A stretch of 46,492 bases of DNA from an uncultured bacterium (GTDB taxonomy: Bacteria; Verrucomicrobiota; Lentisphaeria; Oligosphaerales; Oligosphaeraceae), in NCBI GenBank assembly GCA_900548225.1, contig URJM01000009.1, positions 1 through 46,492 on the forward strand, read 5' to 3'. Made by a program: the position numbers and the translations under genes. The notes beneath the pieces are model-generated. The model was not told where the DNA came from and did no database searches. It saw nothing but the letters and a program-made list of their open reading frames with translations. Shown here one piece after another: positions 16,415 to 22,863 of the stretch; the first letter of the stretch is position 1; each line of letters opens with the position of its first letter.

Positions 16415-17404
16415 ATGAAGAATGTACTCGGAATAGACATCGGCGGCACCAAGATAGCCGTCTGCCTTGCCAATGAGAAGGGAGAGATCCTGGGGTCGGA
16501 GCGTTTCCCCTCCACCAAGACCTGCGAGGAGGCGGTGGACAGGATTGCGTCCCTCGCCAACGACCTGCTCGAGATGAAGGAGATGACCATGGCGGACGTG
16601 GCATGCTGCGGAATCTCCGCGCCCGGCCCCCTCGACACAGCCGAAGGACTCCTCCTGCGCTCCCCGAACCTGGGATGGGCGGACAAGAGCCCGATTGCAT
16701 TCTATCTCGAGGAAAAGCTCGGAGTCCCCGCCATTCTTGAAAACGACGCCAACGCCGGTGCGCTGGCGGAGTGGTTCTTCGGCCATGGCAACGGCAAGTC
16801 GAACATGATCTACATGACCATGTCCACGGGTGTCGGGGCGGGCGTCATCTGCGAGGGAAAGCTTCTGCACGGCGTCAACGGAAATGCCGGCGAGGTGGGG
16901 CACATCTGCCTCGACATCAATGGCCGCAGGTGCAACTGCGGGCTTCGCGGCTGCCTGGAGGCGTATACCGGCGGCCAGGCGGTCCAGCACTTCATGCAGA
17001 GCCAGCTCAAGGACGACCCGCGCCACGAGTTCTTCAGCCTCCCATGCGTCAACGGCAAGGTGGAGAACCTGAACTTCAAGGCGCTTCTCGAGGGCGTCAA
17101 GGCAAAGATTCCACTGGCGCTCGAATGGTGGGACGAATACTGCCTCCGCCTGGCACAGGGCATCGGAATCATTGGAACCTGCTTCAATCCCGAGCTGATT
17201 GTGCTGGGGACAACCTCCCACTATGCCGGAGACCTCCTTATGAAACCACTCCGGGAACTCCTGCCGCGCTTCATGTGGAGGCAGTTCTACGAGCCCCTGG
17301 CTATCACGGACAGCGCCCTGGGCATCCGCATCGGCGAGATGGCGGGCGTCTCCGTCGCATACAACAATCTCTACGAGAAGGGACTTTGGGCTCCCCCTGC
17401 GTAG
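16415..17404 (+). CDS. ROK-family sugar kinase (glucokinase-like)
   Basis: A 329-residue ATP-dependent sugar kinase. The N-terminal phosphate-binding motif GIDIGGTKIAVCL, the catalytic region LENDANAGALAEW (Asp as base), GVGAGVICEGKLLHGVNGNAGEVGH (E and H of the ROK signature) and the zinc-binding CNCGLRGCLEAY are all present. There is no DNA-binding helix-turn-helix, so it is an enzyme rather than a ROK repressor. Glucose is the usual substrate for this layout but N-acetylated hexoses are possible. A Shine-Dalgarno-like AAAGGTG lies 9 bases before the ATG. It may be co-transcribed with the upstream repeat-protein gene (51-base gap). Confidence 0.92.
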   Translation: MKNVLGIDIGGTKIAVCLANEKGEILGSERFPSTKTCEEAVDRIASLANDLLEMKEMTMADVACCGISAPGPLDTAEGLLLRSPNLGWADKSPIAFYLEEKLGVPAILENDANAGALAEWFFGHGNGKSNMIYMTMSTGVGAGVICEGKLLHGVNGNAGEVGHICLDINGRRCNCGLRGCLEAYTGGQAVQHFMQSQLKDDPRHEFFSLPCVNGKVENLNFKALLEGVKAKIPLALEWWDEYCLRLAQGIGIIGTCFNPELIVLGTTSHYAGDLLMKPLRELLPRFMWRQFYEPLAITDSALGIRIGEMAGVSVAYNNLYEKGLWAPPA

Positions 17405-17422
17405 AAGTTGCATGCTCCCCCT

Positions 17423-17450
17423 ATCTCCTCCCCTTTGACAGGGAGGGGAT
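17423..17450 (+). terminator. Possible hairpin end of the ROK transcript
   Basis: ATCTCCTCCC (17423-17432) pairs with GGGAGGGGAT (17441-17450) with one G-T wobble and an 8-base loop, 19 bases after the ROK stop. No T run follows, so it may be a Rho-assisted end or a dispersed repeat. Confidence 0.4.
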
Positions 17451-17550
17451 GGGTTGAAAATATCCGAATGAGGGTTAAATTGTGCGCTTTGCGTTGATGC
17501 ACAATACTTTCCATATCTCCCAAGCTTTTTGAACATACGGAGACACGACC

Positions 17551-17967
17551 TTGAACACACTTCTTTTCAAATCTCTGGTCCTTGCCCAGCAGGCTGGCGA
17601 GGCAGTCGCACAGGCTACTCCTGACGCAGCCAATGGCGGCGCGGCTGCCGCCAGGCCGGCCCAAGGCAGCCCGTTTGGCAGCCTGTGGATCTTCATTCCG
17701 ATTTTCGGTCTGATGTATTTCCTTATGATTCGTCCCCAGCAGAAGAAGCAGAAGCAGGTCCAGGAGATGTTGCGCCAGCTCAAGGCCGGTGACAAGGTGA
17801 TGATGAACAGCGGCGCTCTCGGAACCATCTCCGGCGTCACCGAGAAGACTGTGAAGGTCACCTTCGCGGACGGACATGTCATCGAGTTTGTCAGGGCGGC
17901 TGTCGCCGAAATCCTCCCCGCCTTCCCAGGCGAGGAGACCCCCGAGAAGAAGGACGAGAAGAAGTAG
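17551..17967 (+). CDS. yajC: Preprotein translocase accessory subunit YajC
   Basis: A small inner-membrane protein that forms a complex with SecDF and the SecYEG channel. The 138 residues show the family layout: one transmembrane helix (PFGSLWIFIPIFGLMYFLMI, about residues 47-66), directly followed by the diagnostic RPQQKKQK and the cytosolic domain with LKAGDKVMMNSGALGTISGV. The N terminus is longer than usual and Ala-rich. The start is a TTG (17551) with GGAGA 7 bases upstream. secDF follows 64 bases later, the standard gene pair. Confidence 0.94.
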   Translation: MNTLLFKSLVLAQQAGEAVAQATPDAANGGAAAARPAQGSPFGSLWIFIPIFGLMYFLMIRPQQKKQKQVQEMLRQLKAGDKVMMNSGALGTISGVTEKTVKVTFADGHVIEFVRAAVAEILPAFPGEETPEKKDEKK

Positions 17968-18031
17968 AAACCGCCGCCCTTCCGAGTTCATCGACGAGTA
18001 GAGATTATTCAGAAAACACGGCATCCCCTAC

Positions 18032-20740
18032 ATGAAAAAGTCACTGATTATTCGCTGGGCAGTCATTCTTGTGATTGTGATTGGATGGACTCTCTCCATC
18101 TTCCCGATGAAGGACAAGGACTTCCTGGTTGAGTTCAACAACCGCGCGAAGAAGTCCGTCGCGGCACTCCAGAAGAAGGCCGAGCGCGCCGAGGTCCTCA
18201 AGGAGAAGCTTGACGGCATCGCCGACAAGAACTCCCAGGAGTATCTCTCCGTCAGCAAGGACCTTGCCGCGACTGCGGCAAATACCGGCATCTCCGCAAG
18301 CCAGGCGTTGGACGAGTGGAAGGAGCTGAACCGCCGCATCGACTGCCTCAGGGAGGGCAAGGACCTCGACGGCAACCCCGTCTCCGATGAGAACAGGATC
18401 GCCCTTTCCTCCTACAAGCTGGTGGAGATGGCCGCCCACGGAGACAATGAGAGCAACAGGTCCATCCGCCTGGCCAATTTCATCTCCGTCCCGCATGTGA
18501 GAAGCGCCAACAACAAGACGGTCATGCGCTATGTCCGCAACAAGACCGCCGGCAGGCTGCATCTCGGACTCGACCTGCAGGGCGGCACCGAGTTCGTCGT
18601 CTCCTTCAATGGCAGCGACCTCCCCGACGGGCTCACCTCCGAGACCGTCCGCGACCAAATCCTCGAAATCCTGCGCAACCGACTGGACAAGACCGGCGTC
18701 ACCGAACCCGAACTGAAGGCGATTACCGCGACGGACATCTCAATCCGCATGCCCTCGGTTGACGAAGGCGACAAGACCGGCATCCGCTCCACCATCCGCG
18801 ACTCCGCGAAGCTCCAGTTCTTCCTTGTCAGCAAGGACAACGCAACGCTGCTCCAGCAGTATGAGAACGACACGAACTTCGTCAATCCCCCGAATGTCAT
18901 CCGCAAGGAGATTGTGGAGGAGGAGAATGGCAGCGAAGTTATCCGCACGGTCTTCCTGGAACGCCAGCCCGCCCCCGTCCGCGGCGAGGACATCACCTCC
19001 GCCTTCGCCACGGCTGACCAGTTCGGCCGCTGGATGATCTCCATGTCCTTCAACGAGCGCGGCGCAGCCGCCTTCGGTGACGTGACAGCAGCCAATATCG
19101 GCCGCCAGCTGGCAATCGTCCTGGACGACACCTGCTACTCCGCGCCGACCATCCAGGGCGCCATCACCGGCGGCCAGGCGCAGATCACCGGCTCCTTCAC
19201 GCTGGAGGAGGCCAAGCGCCTCGCCGGCGTCATCTCCTCGGGCAATCTGCCTGTCTCCATCGACATCTCCTCCGAGTTCGGAACGGAGCCGTCCCTGGGC
19301 ATGGACTCCGTCCACTCCGGCCTTTTCGCCGGCATCCTGAGCCTTATCGTGGTCATCATCTTCATGATTTGCTACTACCGTTTCTGCGGTCTGGTGGCTG
19401 ACATTGCGCTGGTTGTCAACACGGTGCTGGTTCTCGGCACGATGGCGATTCTCAACGCCACCATCACGATGCCCGGCATCGCGGGTATGATTCTGACGGT
19501 TGGCATGGCTGTTGACGCCAACGTCCTCATCTTCGAGCACATCCGCGAGGAGCTTGTCAAGGGGCGCAGCGTCGAGAGCGCTGTCAAGGACGGCTATGCC
19601 GGCGCCTTTGGCGCAATCTTCGACTCCAACCTCACCACCATCCTCACCTGCTGGATGCTCTATGTCTTCGGCTCCGGCACAGTCCAGGGTTTCGCAGTCA
19701 CCCTGGCATTCGGTGTCATCGCCTCGATGTTCACGGCGCTCTTCATGACCCGTGCAATCTTCGACCTCTTCATCTACAAGGGCTGGATCAAGTCCCTCTC
19801 CATGGGCGAACTCAAGTTCCTCAAGAACAGCAACTACGACTTCGTCAGGATGATGAAGCCGGCAGTATGCCTCTCGGTCACCCTGGTGGTGATCTCGCTG
19901 GCAGTCGCCTTCATCCGCGGCAATTCGCTGATGGGCATCGACTTCGCCGGCGGCACGCAGATCACCTACGCCTGCGATGGCGACGACCCACAGGTCGCGG
20001 AGGTGCGCGCATACCTCGCCAATGAAGGCTACGAGACCGCCAAGGTCGGATACAAGCGCGGACAGTCGGGCAACACAGAGCTGGAAATCGTCGTCCCCTC
20101 CCTCAAGGAGAATCCCGATGTCTTCAGCCAGGAGCTGGATGTCGCCTTCCCCCAGTGCAAGCTCACCCAGGGCGCAATCTACCAGGTCGGACCCTCGGTC
20201 GGCAGCAAGTTCCGCACCGACTCCCTCAAGGCTGCGATCTTCTCCTTCGCGCTGGCCTGCCTCTACCTCGCATTCCGCTTCCAGTGGATGTACGGCGTGG
20301 CGGCTGTCGTCGCAGTCATCCACGACGTAATCGTCTCGGCGGGCATCTTCTTCCTGGTCTTCCAGGGAGAACTTTCCCTGACGGCAGTCGCGGGCTTCCT
20401 GACAATCATCGGTTACTCGCTGAACAACACAATCGTCATCTTCGACCGCATCCGCGCCGAGGCCGAAATGCATCCCGAGATGACCTATACCCAGCTGGTG
20501 AACCGCTCCATCAATGCGACTCTCTCCAGAACCACGCTTACAACCCTCACCACGCTCTTCGCAATCATCATCCTGATGGTCTTCGGCGGCGGCGTGATCC
20601 TGGACTTCGCACTCATCATGTTCTTCGGTCTTGTGTGCGGAACCTTCTCCAGTCTCCTTATCTCCACGGCCTTCGTGAAGCGCTGGCACAAGCGCTCCAT
20701 CCAGGACAAGAACGAAAAGGCGACCCTGAAAAAGGCGTAA
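18032..20740 (+). CDS. secDF: Fused protein translocase subunits SecD-SecF
   Basis: A 902-residue inner-membrane protein that uses the proton gradient to pull secreted proteins across the membrane. SecD comes first: a transmembrane helix (residues 8-24), LGLDLQGGTEFV (about 178-189), a large periplasmic P1 domain and LTVGMAVDANVLIFEHIREEL. SecF follows: GIDFAGGTQ, a smaller periplasmic domain, and GYSLNNTIVIFDRIRAE. About 150 residues separate the first helix from the LGLDLQGG motif, partly coiled-coil (36-65), which is longer than in Bacillus or E. coli SecD. The fused state is usual in several phyla. The ATG has no clear Shine-Dalgarno site. A hairpin follows 18 bases after the stop. Confidence 0.96.
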   Translation: MKKSLIIRWAVILVIVIGWTLSIFPMKDKDFLVEFNNRAKKSVAALQKKAERAEVLKEKLDGIADKNSQEYLSVSKDLAATAANTGISASQALDEWKELNRRIDCLREGKDLDGNPVSDENRIALSSYKLVEMAAHGDNESNRSIRLANFISVPHVRSANNKTVMRYVRNKTAGRLHLGLDLQGGTEFVVSFNGSDLPDGLTSETVRDQILEILRNRLDKTGVTEPELKAITATDISIRMPSVDEGDKTGIRSTIRDSAKLQFFLVSKDNATLLQQYENDTNFVNPPNVIRKEIVEEENGSEVIRTVFLERQPAPVRGEDITSAFATADQFGRWMISMSFNERGAAAFGDVTAANIGRQLAIVLDDTCYSAPTIQGAITGGQAQITGSFTLEEAKRLAGVISSGNLPVSIDISSEFGTEPSLGMDSVHSGLFAGILSLIVVIIFMICYYRFCGLVADIALVVNTVLVLGTMAILNATITMPGIAGMILTVGMAVDANVLIFEHIREELVKGRSVESAVKDGYAGAFGAIFDSNLTTILTCWMLYVFGSGTVQGFAVTLAFGVIASMFTALFMTRAIFDLFIYKGWIKSLSMGELKFLKNSNYDFVRMMKPAVCLSVTLVVISLAVAFIRGNSLMGIDFAGGTQITYACDGDDPQVAEVRAYLANEGYETAKVGYKRGQSGNTELEIVVPSLKENPDVFSQELDVAFPQCKLTQGAIYQVGPSVGSKFRTDSLKAAIFSFALACLYLAFRFQWMYGVAAVVAVIHDVIVSAGIFFLVFQGELSLTAVAGFLTIIGYSLNNTIVIFDRIRAEAEMHPEMTYTQLVNRSINATLSRTTLTTLTTLFAIIILMVFGGGVILDFALIMFFGLVCGTFSSLLISTAFVKRWHKRSIQDKNEKATLKKA

Positions 20741-20746
20741 TACAGA

Positions 20747-20774
20747 TTGAAGTTTTACGGGAAATCGCTACATT
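20747..20774 (+). promoter_or_regulatory. Candidate sigma-70 promoter of tRNA-Pro
   Basis: TTGAAG (20747-20752), a 16-base spacer, and TACATT (20769-20774), placed so that transcription would begin about 20 bases before the tRNA. The -10 lies in the loop of a hairpin (20759-20787). Confidence 0.4.
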
Positions 20775-20787
20775 AACGCGGTTTCCC
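20759..20787 (+). other. Hairpin between secDF and tRNA-Pro
   Basis: GGGAAATCGC (20759-20768) pairs with GCGGTTTCCC (20778-20787) with one wobble pair and a 9-base loop. There is no T run. It could end secDF transcription or be part of a read-through tRNA precursor. Confidence 0.4.
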
Positions 20788-20802
20788 AATCAACAACTTC
20801 TT

Positions 20803-20880
<78 letters not shown>

Positions 20881-20895
20881 GCTTATCAAGAAAAA

Positions 20896-20931
20896 CCCGT
20901 CAATCGGCAATCGATTGACGGGCTTTTTTTT
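20896..20931 (+). terminator. Rho-independent terminator after tRNA-Pro
   Basis: A perfect 11-bp stem, CCCGTCAATCG (20896-20906) with CGATTGACGGG (20912-20922), a 5-base loop, then a run of eight T. The A run before the stem could let it work on the minus strand as well. Confidence 0.95.
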
Positions 20932-20942
20932 ACAGGGGGGTG

Positions 20943-20980
20943 TTATGTTTCCCGCAGAGACGCAGAGGCACAGAGTGTGT
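20943..20980 (+). repeat. Left terminal inverted repeat (38 bp)
   Basis: Starts TTATGTTTCCCGCAGAGACG and continues with the GCAGAGGCACAGAG motif. It is the reverse complement of 21396-21433 except at two positions (20960 and 20977). Confidence 0.9.
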
Positions 20981-20981
20981 C

Positions 20982-21383
20982 TTAAGAAGCATTGAGATTA
21001 CAACTATTGATCACGCGCACAATCCCGTCCCTCATCAAGGCCATGCCAAAGTTCATTACCAGACCGATTTCCAGGCCGGAGAGCACAAGATATGTCCGTA
21101 GCTGCTTTGCGAAAACGGGATTCATCGCGCTGGTGGATTTCAACTCGACGACGACCGTCCCATCCACAAGCAAATCAAGTCTAAACGCATCTCCAAACGT
21201 CTCGCCTTCATATACAAAGCCGATGGATTTCTGGCATTCCACAACATGCCCGCGTTTCCTCAGTTCGATCGACAGCATCCGCTCGTAAACCGACTCCAAC
21301 AATCCAGGCCCGAACATCTTGTGGATCTTCATCGCCGAATCGATTATGTCGCCGGTTATCCGCCTCACATCATCTTCCCTCAC
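20982..21383 (-). CDS. GxxExxY protein (PD-(D/E)XK nuclease-like)
   Basis: A 133-residue protein with the defining motif GPGLLESVYERML (GxxExxY). A following segment, FRLDLLVDGTVVVELKST, fits the D-x(n)-ExK core of the PD-(D/E)XK nuclease fold. No biochemical function is established for the family to my knowledge. The start is the GTG at 21383 because a perfect AAGGAGGT lies 3 bases upstream. The frame is open to an ATG at 21431, but that stretch (MFPAEAQRHRVCEGG) is only translated inverted repeat. The gene ends 2 bases from the left repeat. Base composition is less GC-rich than the surroundings, consistent with acquisition by transfer. Confidence 0.85.
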   Translation of the reverse strand: MREDDVRRITGDIIDSAMKIHKMFGPGLLESVYERMLSIELRKRGHVVECQKSIGFVYEGETFGDAFRLDLLVDGTVVVELKSTSAMNPVFAKQLRTYLVLSGLEIGLVMNFGMALMRDGIVRVINSCNLNAS

Positions 21384-21393
21384 TTTACCTCCT

Positions 21394-21735
21394 TCACATA
21401 CTCTGTGCCTCTGCGCCTCTGCGGGAAACATAATCAGAAAGAATCCCCTCTGCGATTTCGATGCACCTTGCGCATGGAGTTTTTGCGACGCCTTTGATTT
21501 CGCGGCACGTCAGTGCGCCCGCATCCTTCAGAAATGCCTTCCTGACCTCGTCGTGGCGTTCTGGGGGCGTCAGCAGCAGTGTGGCGTGGAGTGCGCCGCA
21601 GAATCCCTCCGGAGCCCGTCCGCCGCCGCAGGAGCGGAGTTCCTCCTCCAGTTCGGGATGGCCGGTGCCCAGGGCGACGGATTGGGCGCAGTTATAGGGA
21701 TGTCCTGGGGCTGTGAAGTATTCGATGGGTGACAT
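21394..21735 (-). CDS. C_GCxxG_C_C-type cysteine-rich protein, 3' end replaced by repeat
   Basis: A 113-residue protein resembling the C_GCAxxG_C_C family (putative redox or metal proteins). Cys positions appear in HPYNCAQSVALG, RSCGGGRAPEGFCGALHA, ALTCREIKG and TPCARCIEIAEGIL, spread in the family pattern. The start is taken at the ATG at 21735 (MSPIEYFTAPGHPYNC), since the NCAQ motif lies near the N terminus in this family; the longer frame to 21819 is not convincing. The last 12 residues (YVSRRGAEAQSM) and the stop are encoded by the right inverted repeat of the GxxExxY unit, so the native C terminus was probably altered. The GxxExxY gene begins 10 bases later. Confidence 0.72.
   Translation of the reverse strand: MSPIEYFTAPGHPYNCAQSVALGTGHPELEEELRSCGGGRAPEGFCGALHATLLLTPPERHDEVRKAFLKDAGALTCREIKGVAKTPCARCIEIAEGILSDYVSRRGAEAQSM
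21396..21433 (-). repeat. Right terminal inverted repeat (38 bp)
   Basis: Matches the left repeat in inverse orientation at 36 of 38 bases (read on the minus strand: TTATGTTTCCCGCAGAGGCG...). It overlaps the last codons of the C_GCxxG-type gene at 21394-21735. Confidence 0.9.
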
Positions 21736-21781
21736 TGTTCTTGTGGGTTGTGTGTGTGGCGGTGAAGGCGATATGGCTTTC

Positions 21782-22288
21782 CTATTCCCAGTTGCGGACT
21801 CCTGCCTTTTGAAGAGCATTGAAGGAGAGCATTGGAATCAAGTCTCCCGGCTTGAGGCCGATTTCCTGCGCCAGGCCATGGCGCATTTCAATGGAGCAAT
21901 AGACAGGCATTTCGATGGCGTAGCGGGGGAGTCGTTCCTCATACTCCTCCATTGATTCGTCGGCGCGTCTCTGGGGTTCGACGGTCATCTGCCTGATGGC
22001 GATTACCCGTCCTTCCAGATCCAGGAAGACGAGATCCAGGGGGATCAGGGTGTTTTTCATCCAGAATATCTGTGGACGCGGTGGGAATGAGACGAATGCC
22101 ATTGCCTCCGTGTCAGGCAGTTTCGTGCATCCCTGGAGCCCCTGTGCCCGAGCCTCGGGAGTCACGGCCAGCCGGACGATGGAGAAGACATGCCCCACGG
22201 CCTCGACGTCAAGCAGGTAGTCCGCCGCGGGAATGGCTGTGGCGAGGAATAACAGAAACAGGGTCGTCGTTGCAAGTCTCTTGGCCAT
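21782..22288 (-). CDS. DUF192 family exported protein
   Basis: A 168-residue secreted or periplasmic protein. It starts with a signal peptide (MAKRLATTTLFLLFLATAIPA); the frame is open further upstream but that part (PPCPPPKKAN) is not leader-like. The DUF192 core is clear: AVTPEARAQGLQGC, MAFVSFPPRPQIFWMKNTLIPLDLVFLDLEGRVIAI, and the C-terminal IGLKPGDLI. The family is a small beta-barrel of unknown activity found in many bacteria and archaea. It lies downstream of a terminator at 22356-22389, so it likely has its own promoter. The cysteine-rich protein gene follows 46 bases later. Confidence 0.9.
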   Translation of the reverse strand: MAKRLATTTLFLLFLATAIPAADYLLDVEAVGHVFSIVRLAVTPEARAQGLQGCTKLPDTEAMAFVSFPPRPQIFWMKNTLIPLDLVFLDLEGRVIAIRQMTVEPQRRADESMEEYEERLPRYAIEMPVYCSIEMRHGLAQEIGLKPGDLIPMLSFNALQKAGVRNWE

Positions 22289-22355
22289 ATTTGCTTTTTT
22301 GGGGGGAGGGCAGGGCGGACACGCGGGGGCTGTTTGCGTGCCATCTCCTGACAGC

Positions 22356-22389
22356 AAAAATGCCACGATGTTTCGTCCATCGCGGCATT
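22356..22389 (-). terminator. Rho-independent terminator of the lipoprotein operon
   Basis: Read on the minus strand: AATGCCGCGATG, a 7-base loop, CATCGTGGCATT (12-bp stem with one G-T wobble), then a T run. The stem forms well only on this strand. It lies 37 bases after the small lipoprotein stop codon. Confidence 0.85.
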
Positions 22390-22425
22390 CTGCGTAGTGT
22401 CTATATGAGTCTGTGGTTCAGTCTG

Positions 22426-22596
22426 TCAGATTGGGACTCCGAGGGTTTTTCCTTCCCAGCTTGCGGGGGCGTTGCCCGGGAGGTCGCTGTCCGGGTCGGA
22501 GTGGATTCCGACGCATCCGGCGGCAAATGCCATGGCCAGCGCACAGAGCGCCGCGACCAGCGCGAGTCTTCGCAGTGTGGCGAGGCTGCCTCTCAT
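22426..22596 (-). CDS. Small lipoprotein (56 residues)
   Basis: A short gene: MRGSLATLRRLALVAALCAL, then MAFAAGC, where FAAGC is a lipobox with the lipidated Cys. The mature part is only about 28 residues and acidic at first (VGIHSDPDSDLPGNAPASWEG, then KTLGVPI). The D-x-D-LP-N-P-SWEG tail recalls short lipoproteins I associate with Verrucomicrobia/Lentisphaerae genomes, from memory only. It begins 19 bases after the small membrane protein gene and is followed by the terminator, so it is the last gene of that operon. GC-rich codon use matches its neighbours. Function unknown. Confidence 0.72.
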   Translation of the reverse strand: MRGSLATLRRLALVAALCALAMAFAAGCVGIHSDPDSDLPGNAPASWEGKTLGVPI

Positions 22597-22615
22597 CCTG
22601 GTTCCCGTGTGGTTT

Positions 22616-22834
22616 CTAGAAGAGGAAGAGAGCCTTCAGGGAGAGCAGCTGGAGGGCGATTGTCACCACCATCAGCGCGGTGGCGCCGCAGACGGCGATG
22701 TCGCCGAAGGTCATCTTCTCGCCAGGGGCCGCAGGGCGTCTTGGAGCCTTCTTCTTTTCGGGGGCTGGCACGGTAGCTGCCGATGCATCTGCGGGCTTGC
22801 CTGCATCGGCGGTATTCTTCTTCAAAAATGCCAT
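22616..22834 (-). CDS. Small single-pass membrane protein (72 residues)
   Basis: Not recognised. The N-terminal 40 residues are Ala/Pro/Lys-rich and basic (EKKKAPRRPAAPGEK), followed by one transmembrane helix (about residues 45-67, DIAVCGATALMVVTIALQLL) and a very short C terminus. It is likely an inner-membrane protein with a cytosolic basic tail. GGAGA lies 9 bases before the ATG. It sits between the large coiled-coil membrane protein (29-base gap) and the small lipoprotein (19-base gap), so the three probably act together at the envelope. Confidence 0.72.
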   Translation of the reverse strand: MAFLKKNTADAGKPADASAATVPAPEKKKAPRRPAAPGEKMTFGDIAVCGATALMVVTIALQLLSLKALFLF

Positions 22835-22863
22835 TTTGCTTTCTCCTACCTAGTGTTTAAGAG

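Larger units (their letters stand above)
20943..21433. mobile_element. 491-bp inverted-repeat-bounded GxxExxY cassette (putative)
   Basis: A single gene is bounded by 38-bp inverted repeats (20943-20980 and 21396-21433; 36 of 38 positions match). The stop codon of the gene lies 2 bases inside the left repeat, and its Shine-Dalgarno site begins just inside the right repeat. The interior is visibly lower in GC than its neighbours. There is no transposase and no clear target-site duplication, so if it moves it must rely on help from elsewhere. That this is a mobile unit is inference. Confidence 0.5.

Noticed and set aside
18740..20689. 649-codon open frame on the minus strand inside secDF
   Set aside because: Its translation is rich in Asp, Gly, Val and His with no motif or hydrophobic pattern, a typical shadow of a GC-rich gene; the + strand gene is unmistakable.
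20931..21445. Target-site duplication around the inverted-repeat cassette
   Set aside because: Bases outside the two repeats (ACAGGGGGGTG and TCAGAAAGAAT) share no direct repeat of useful length.
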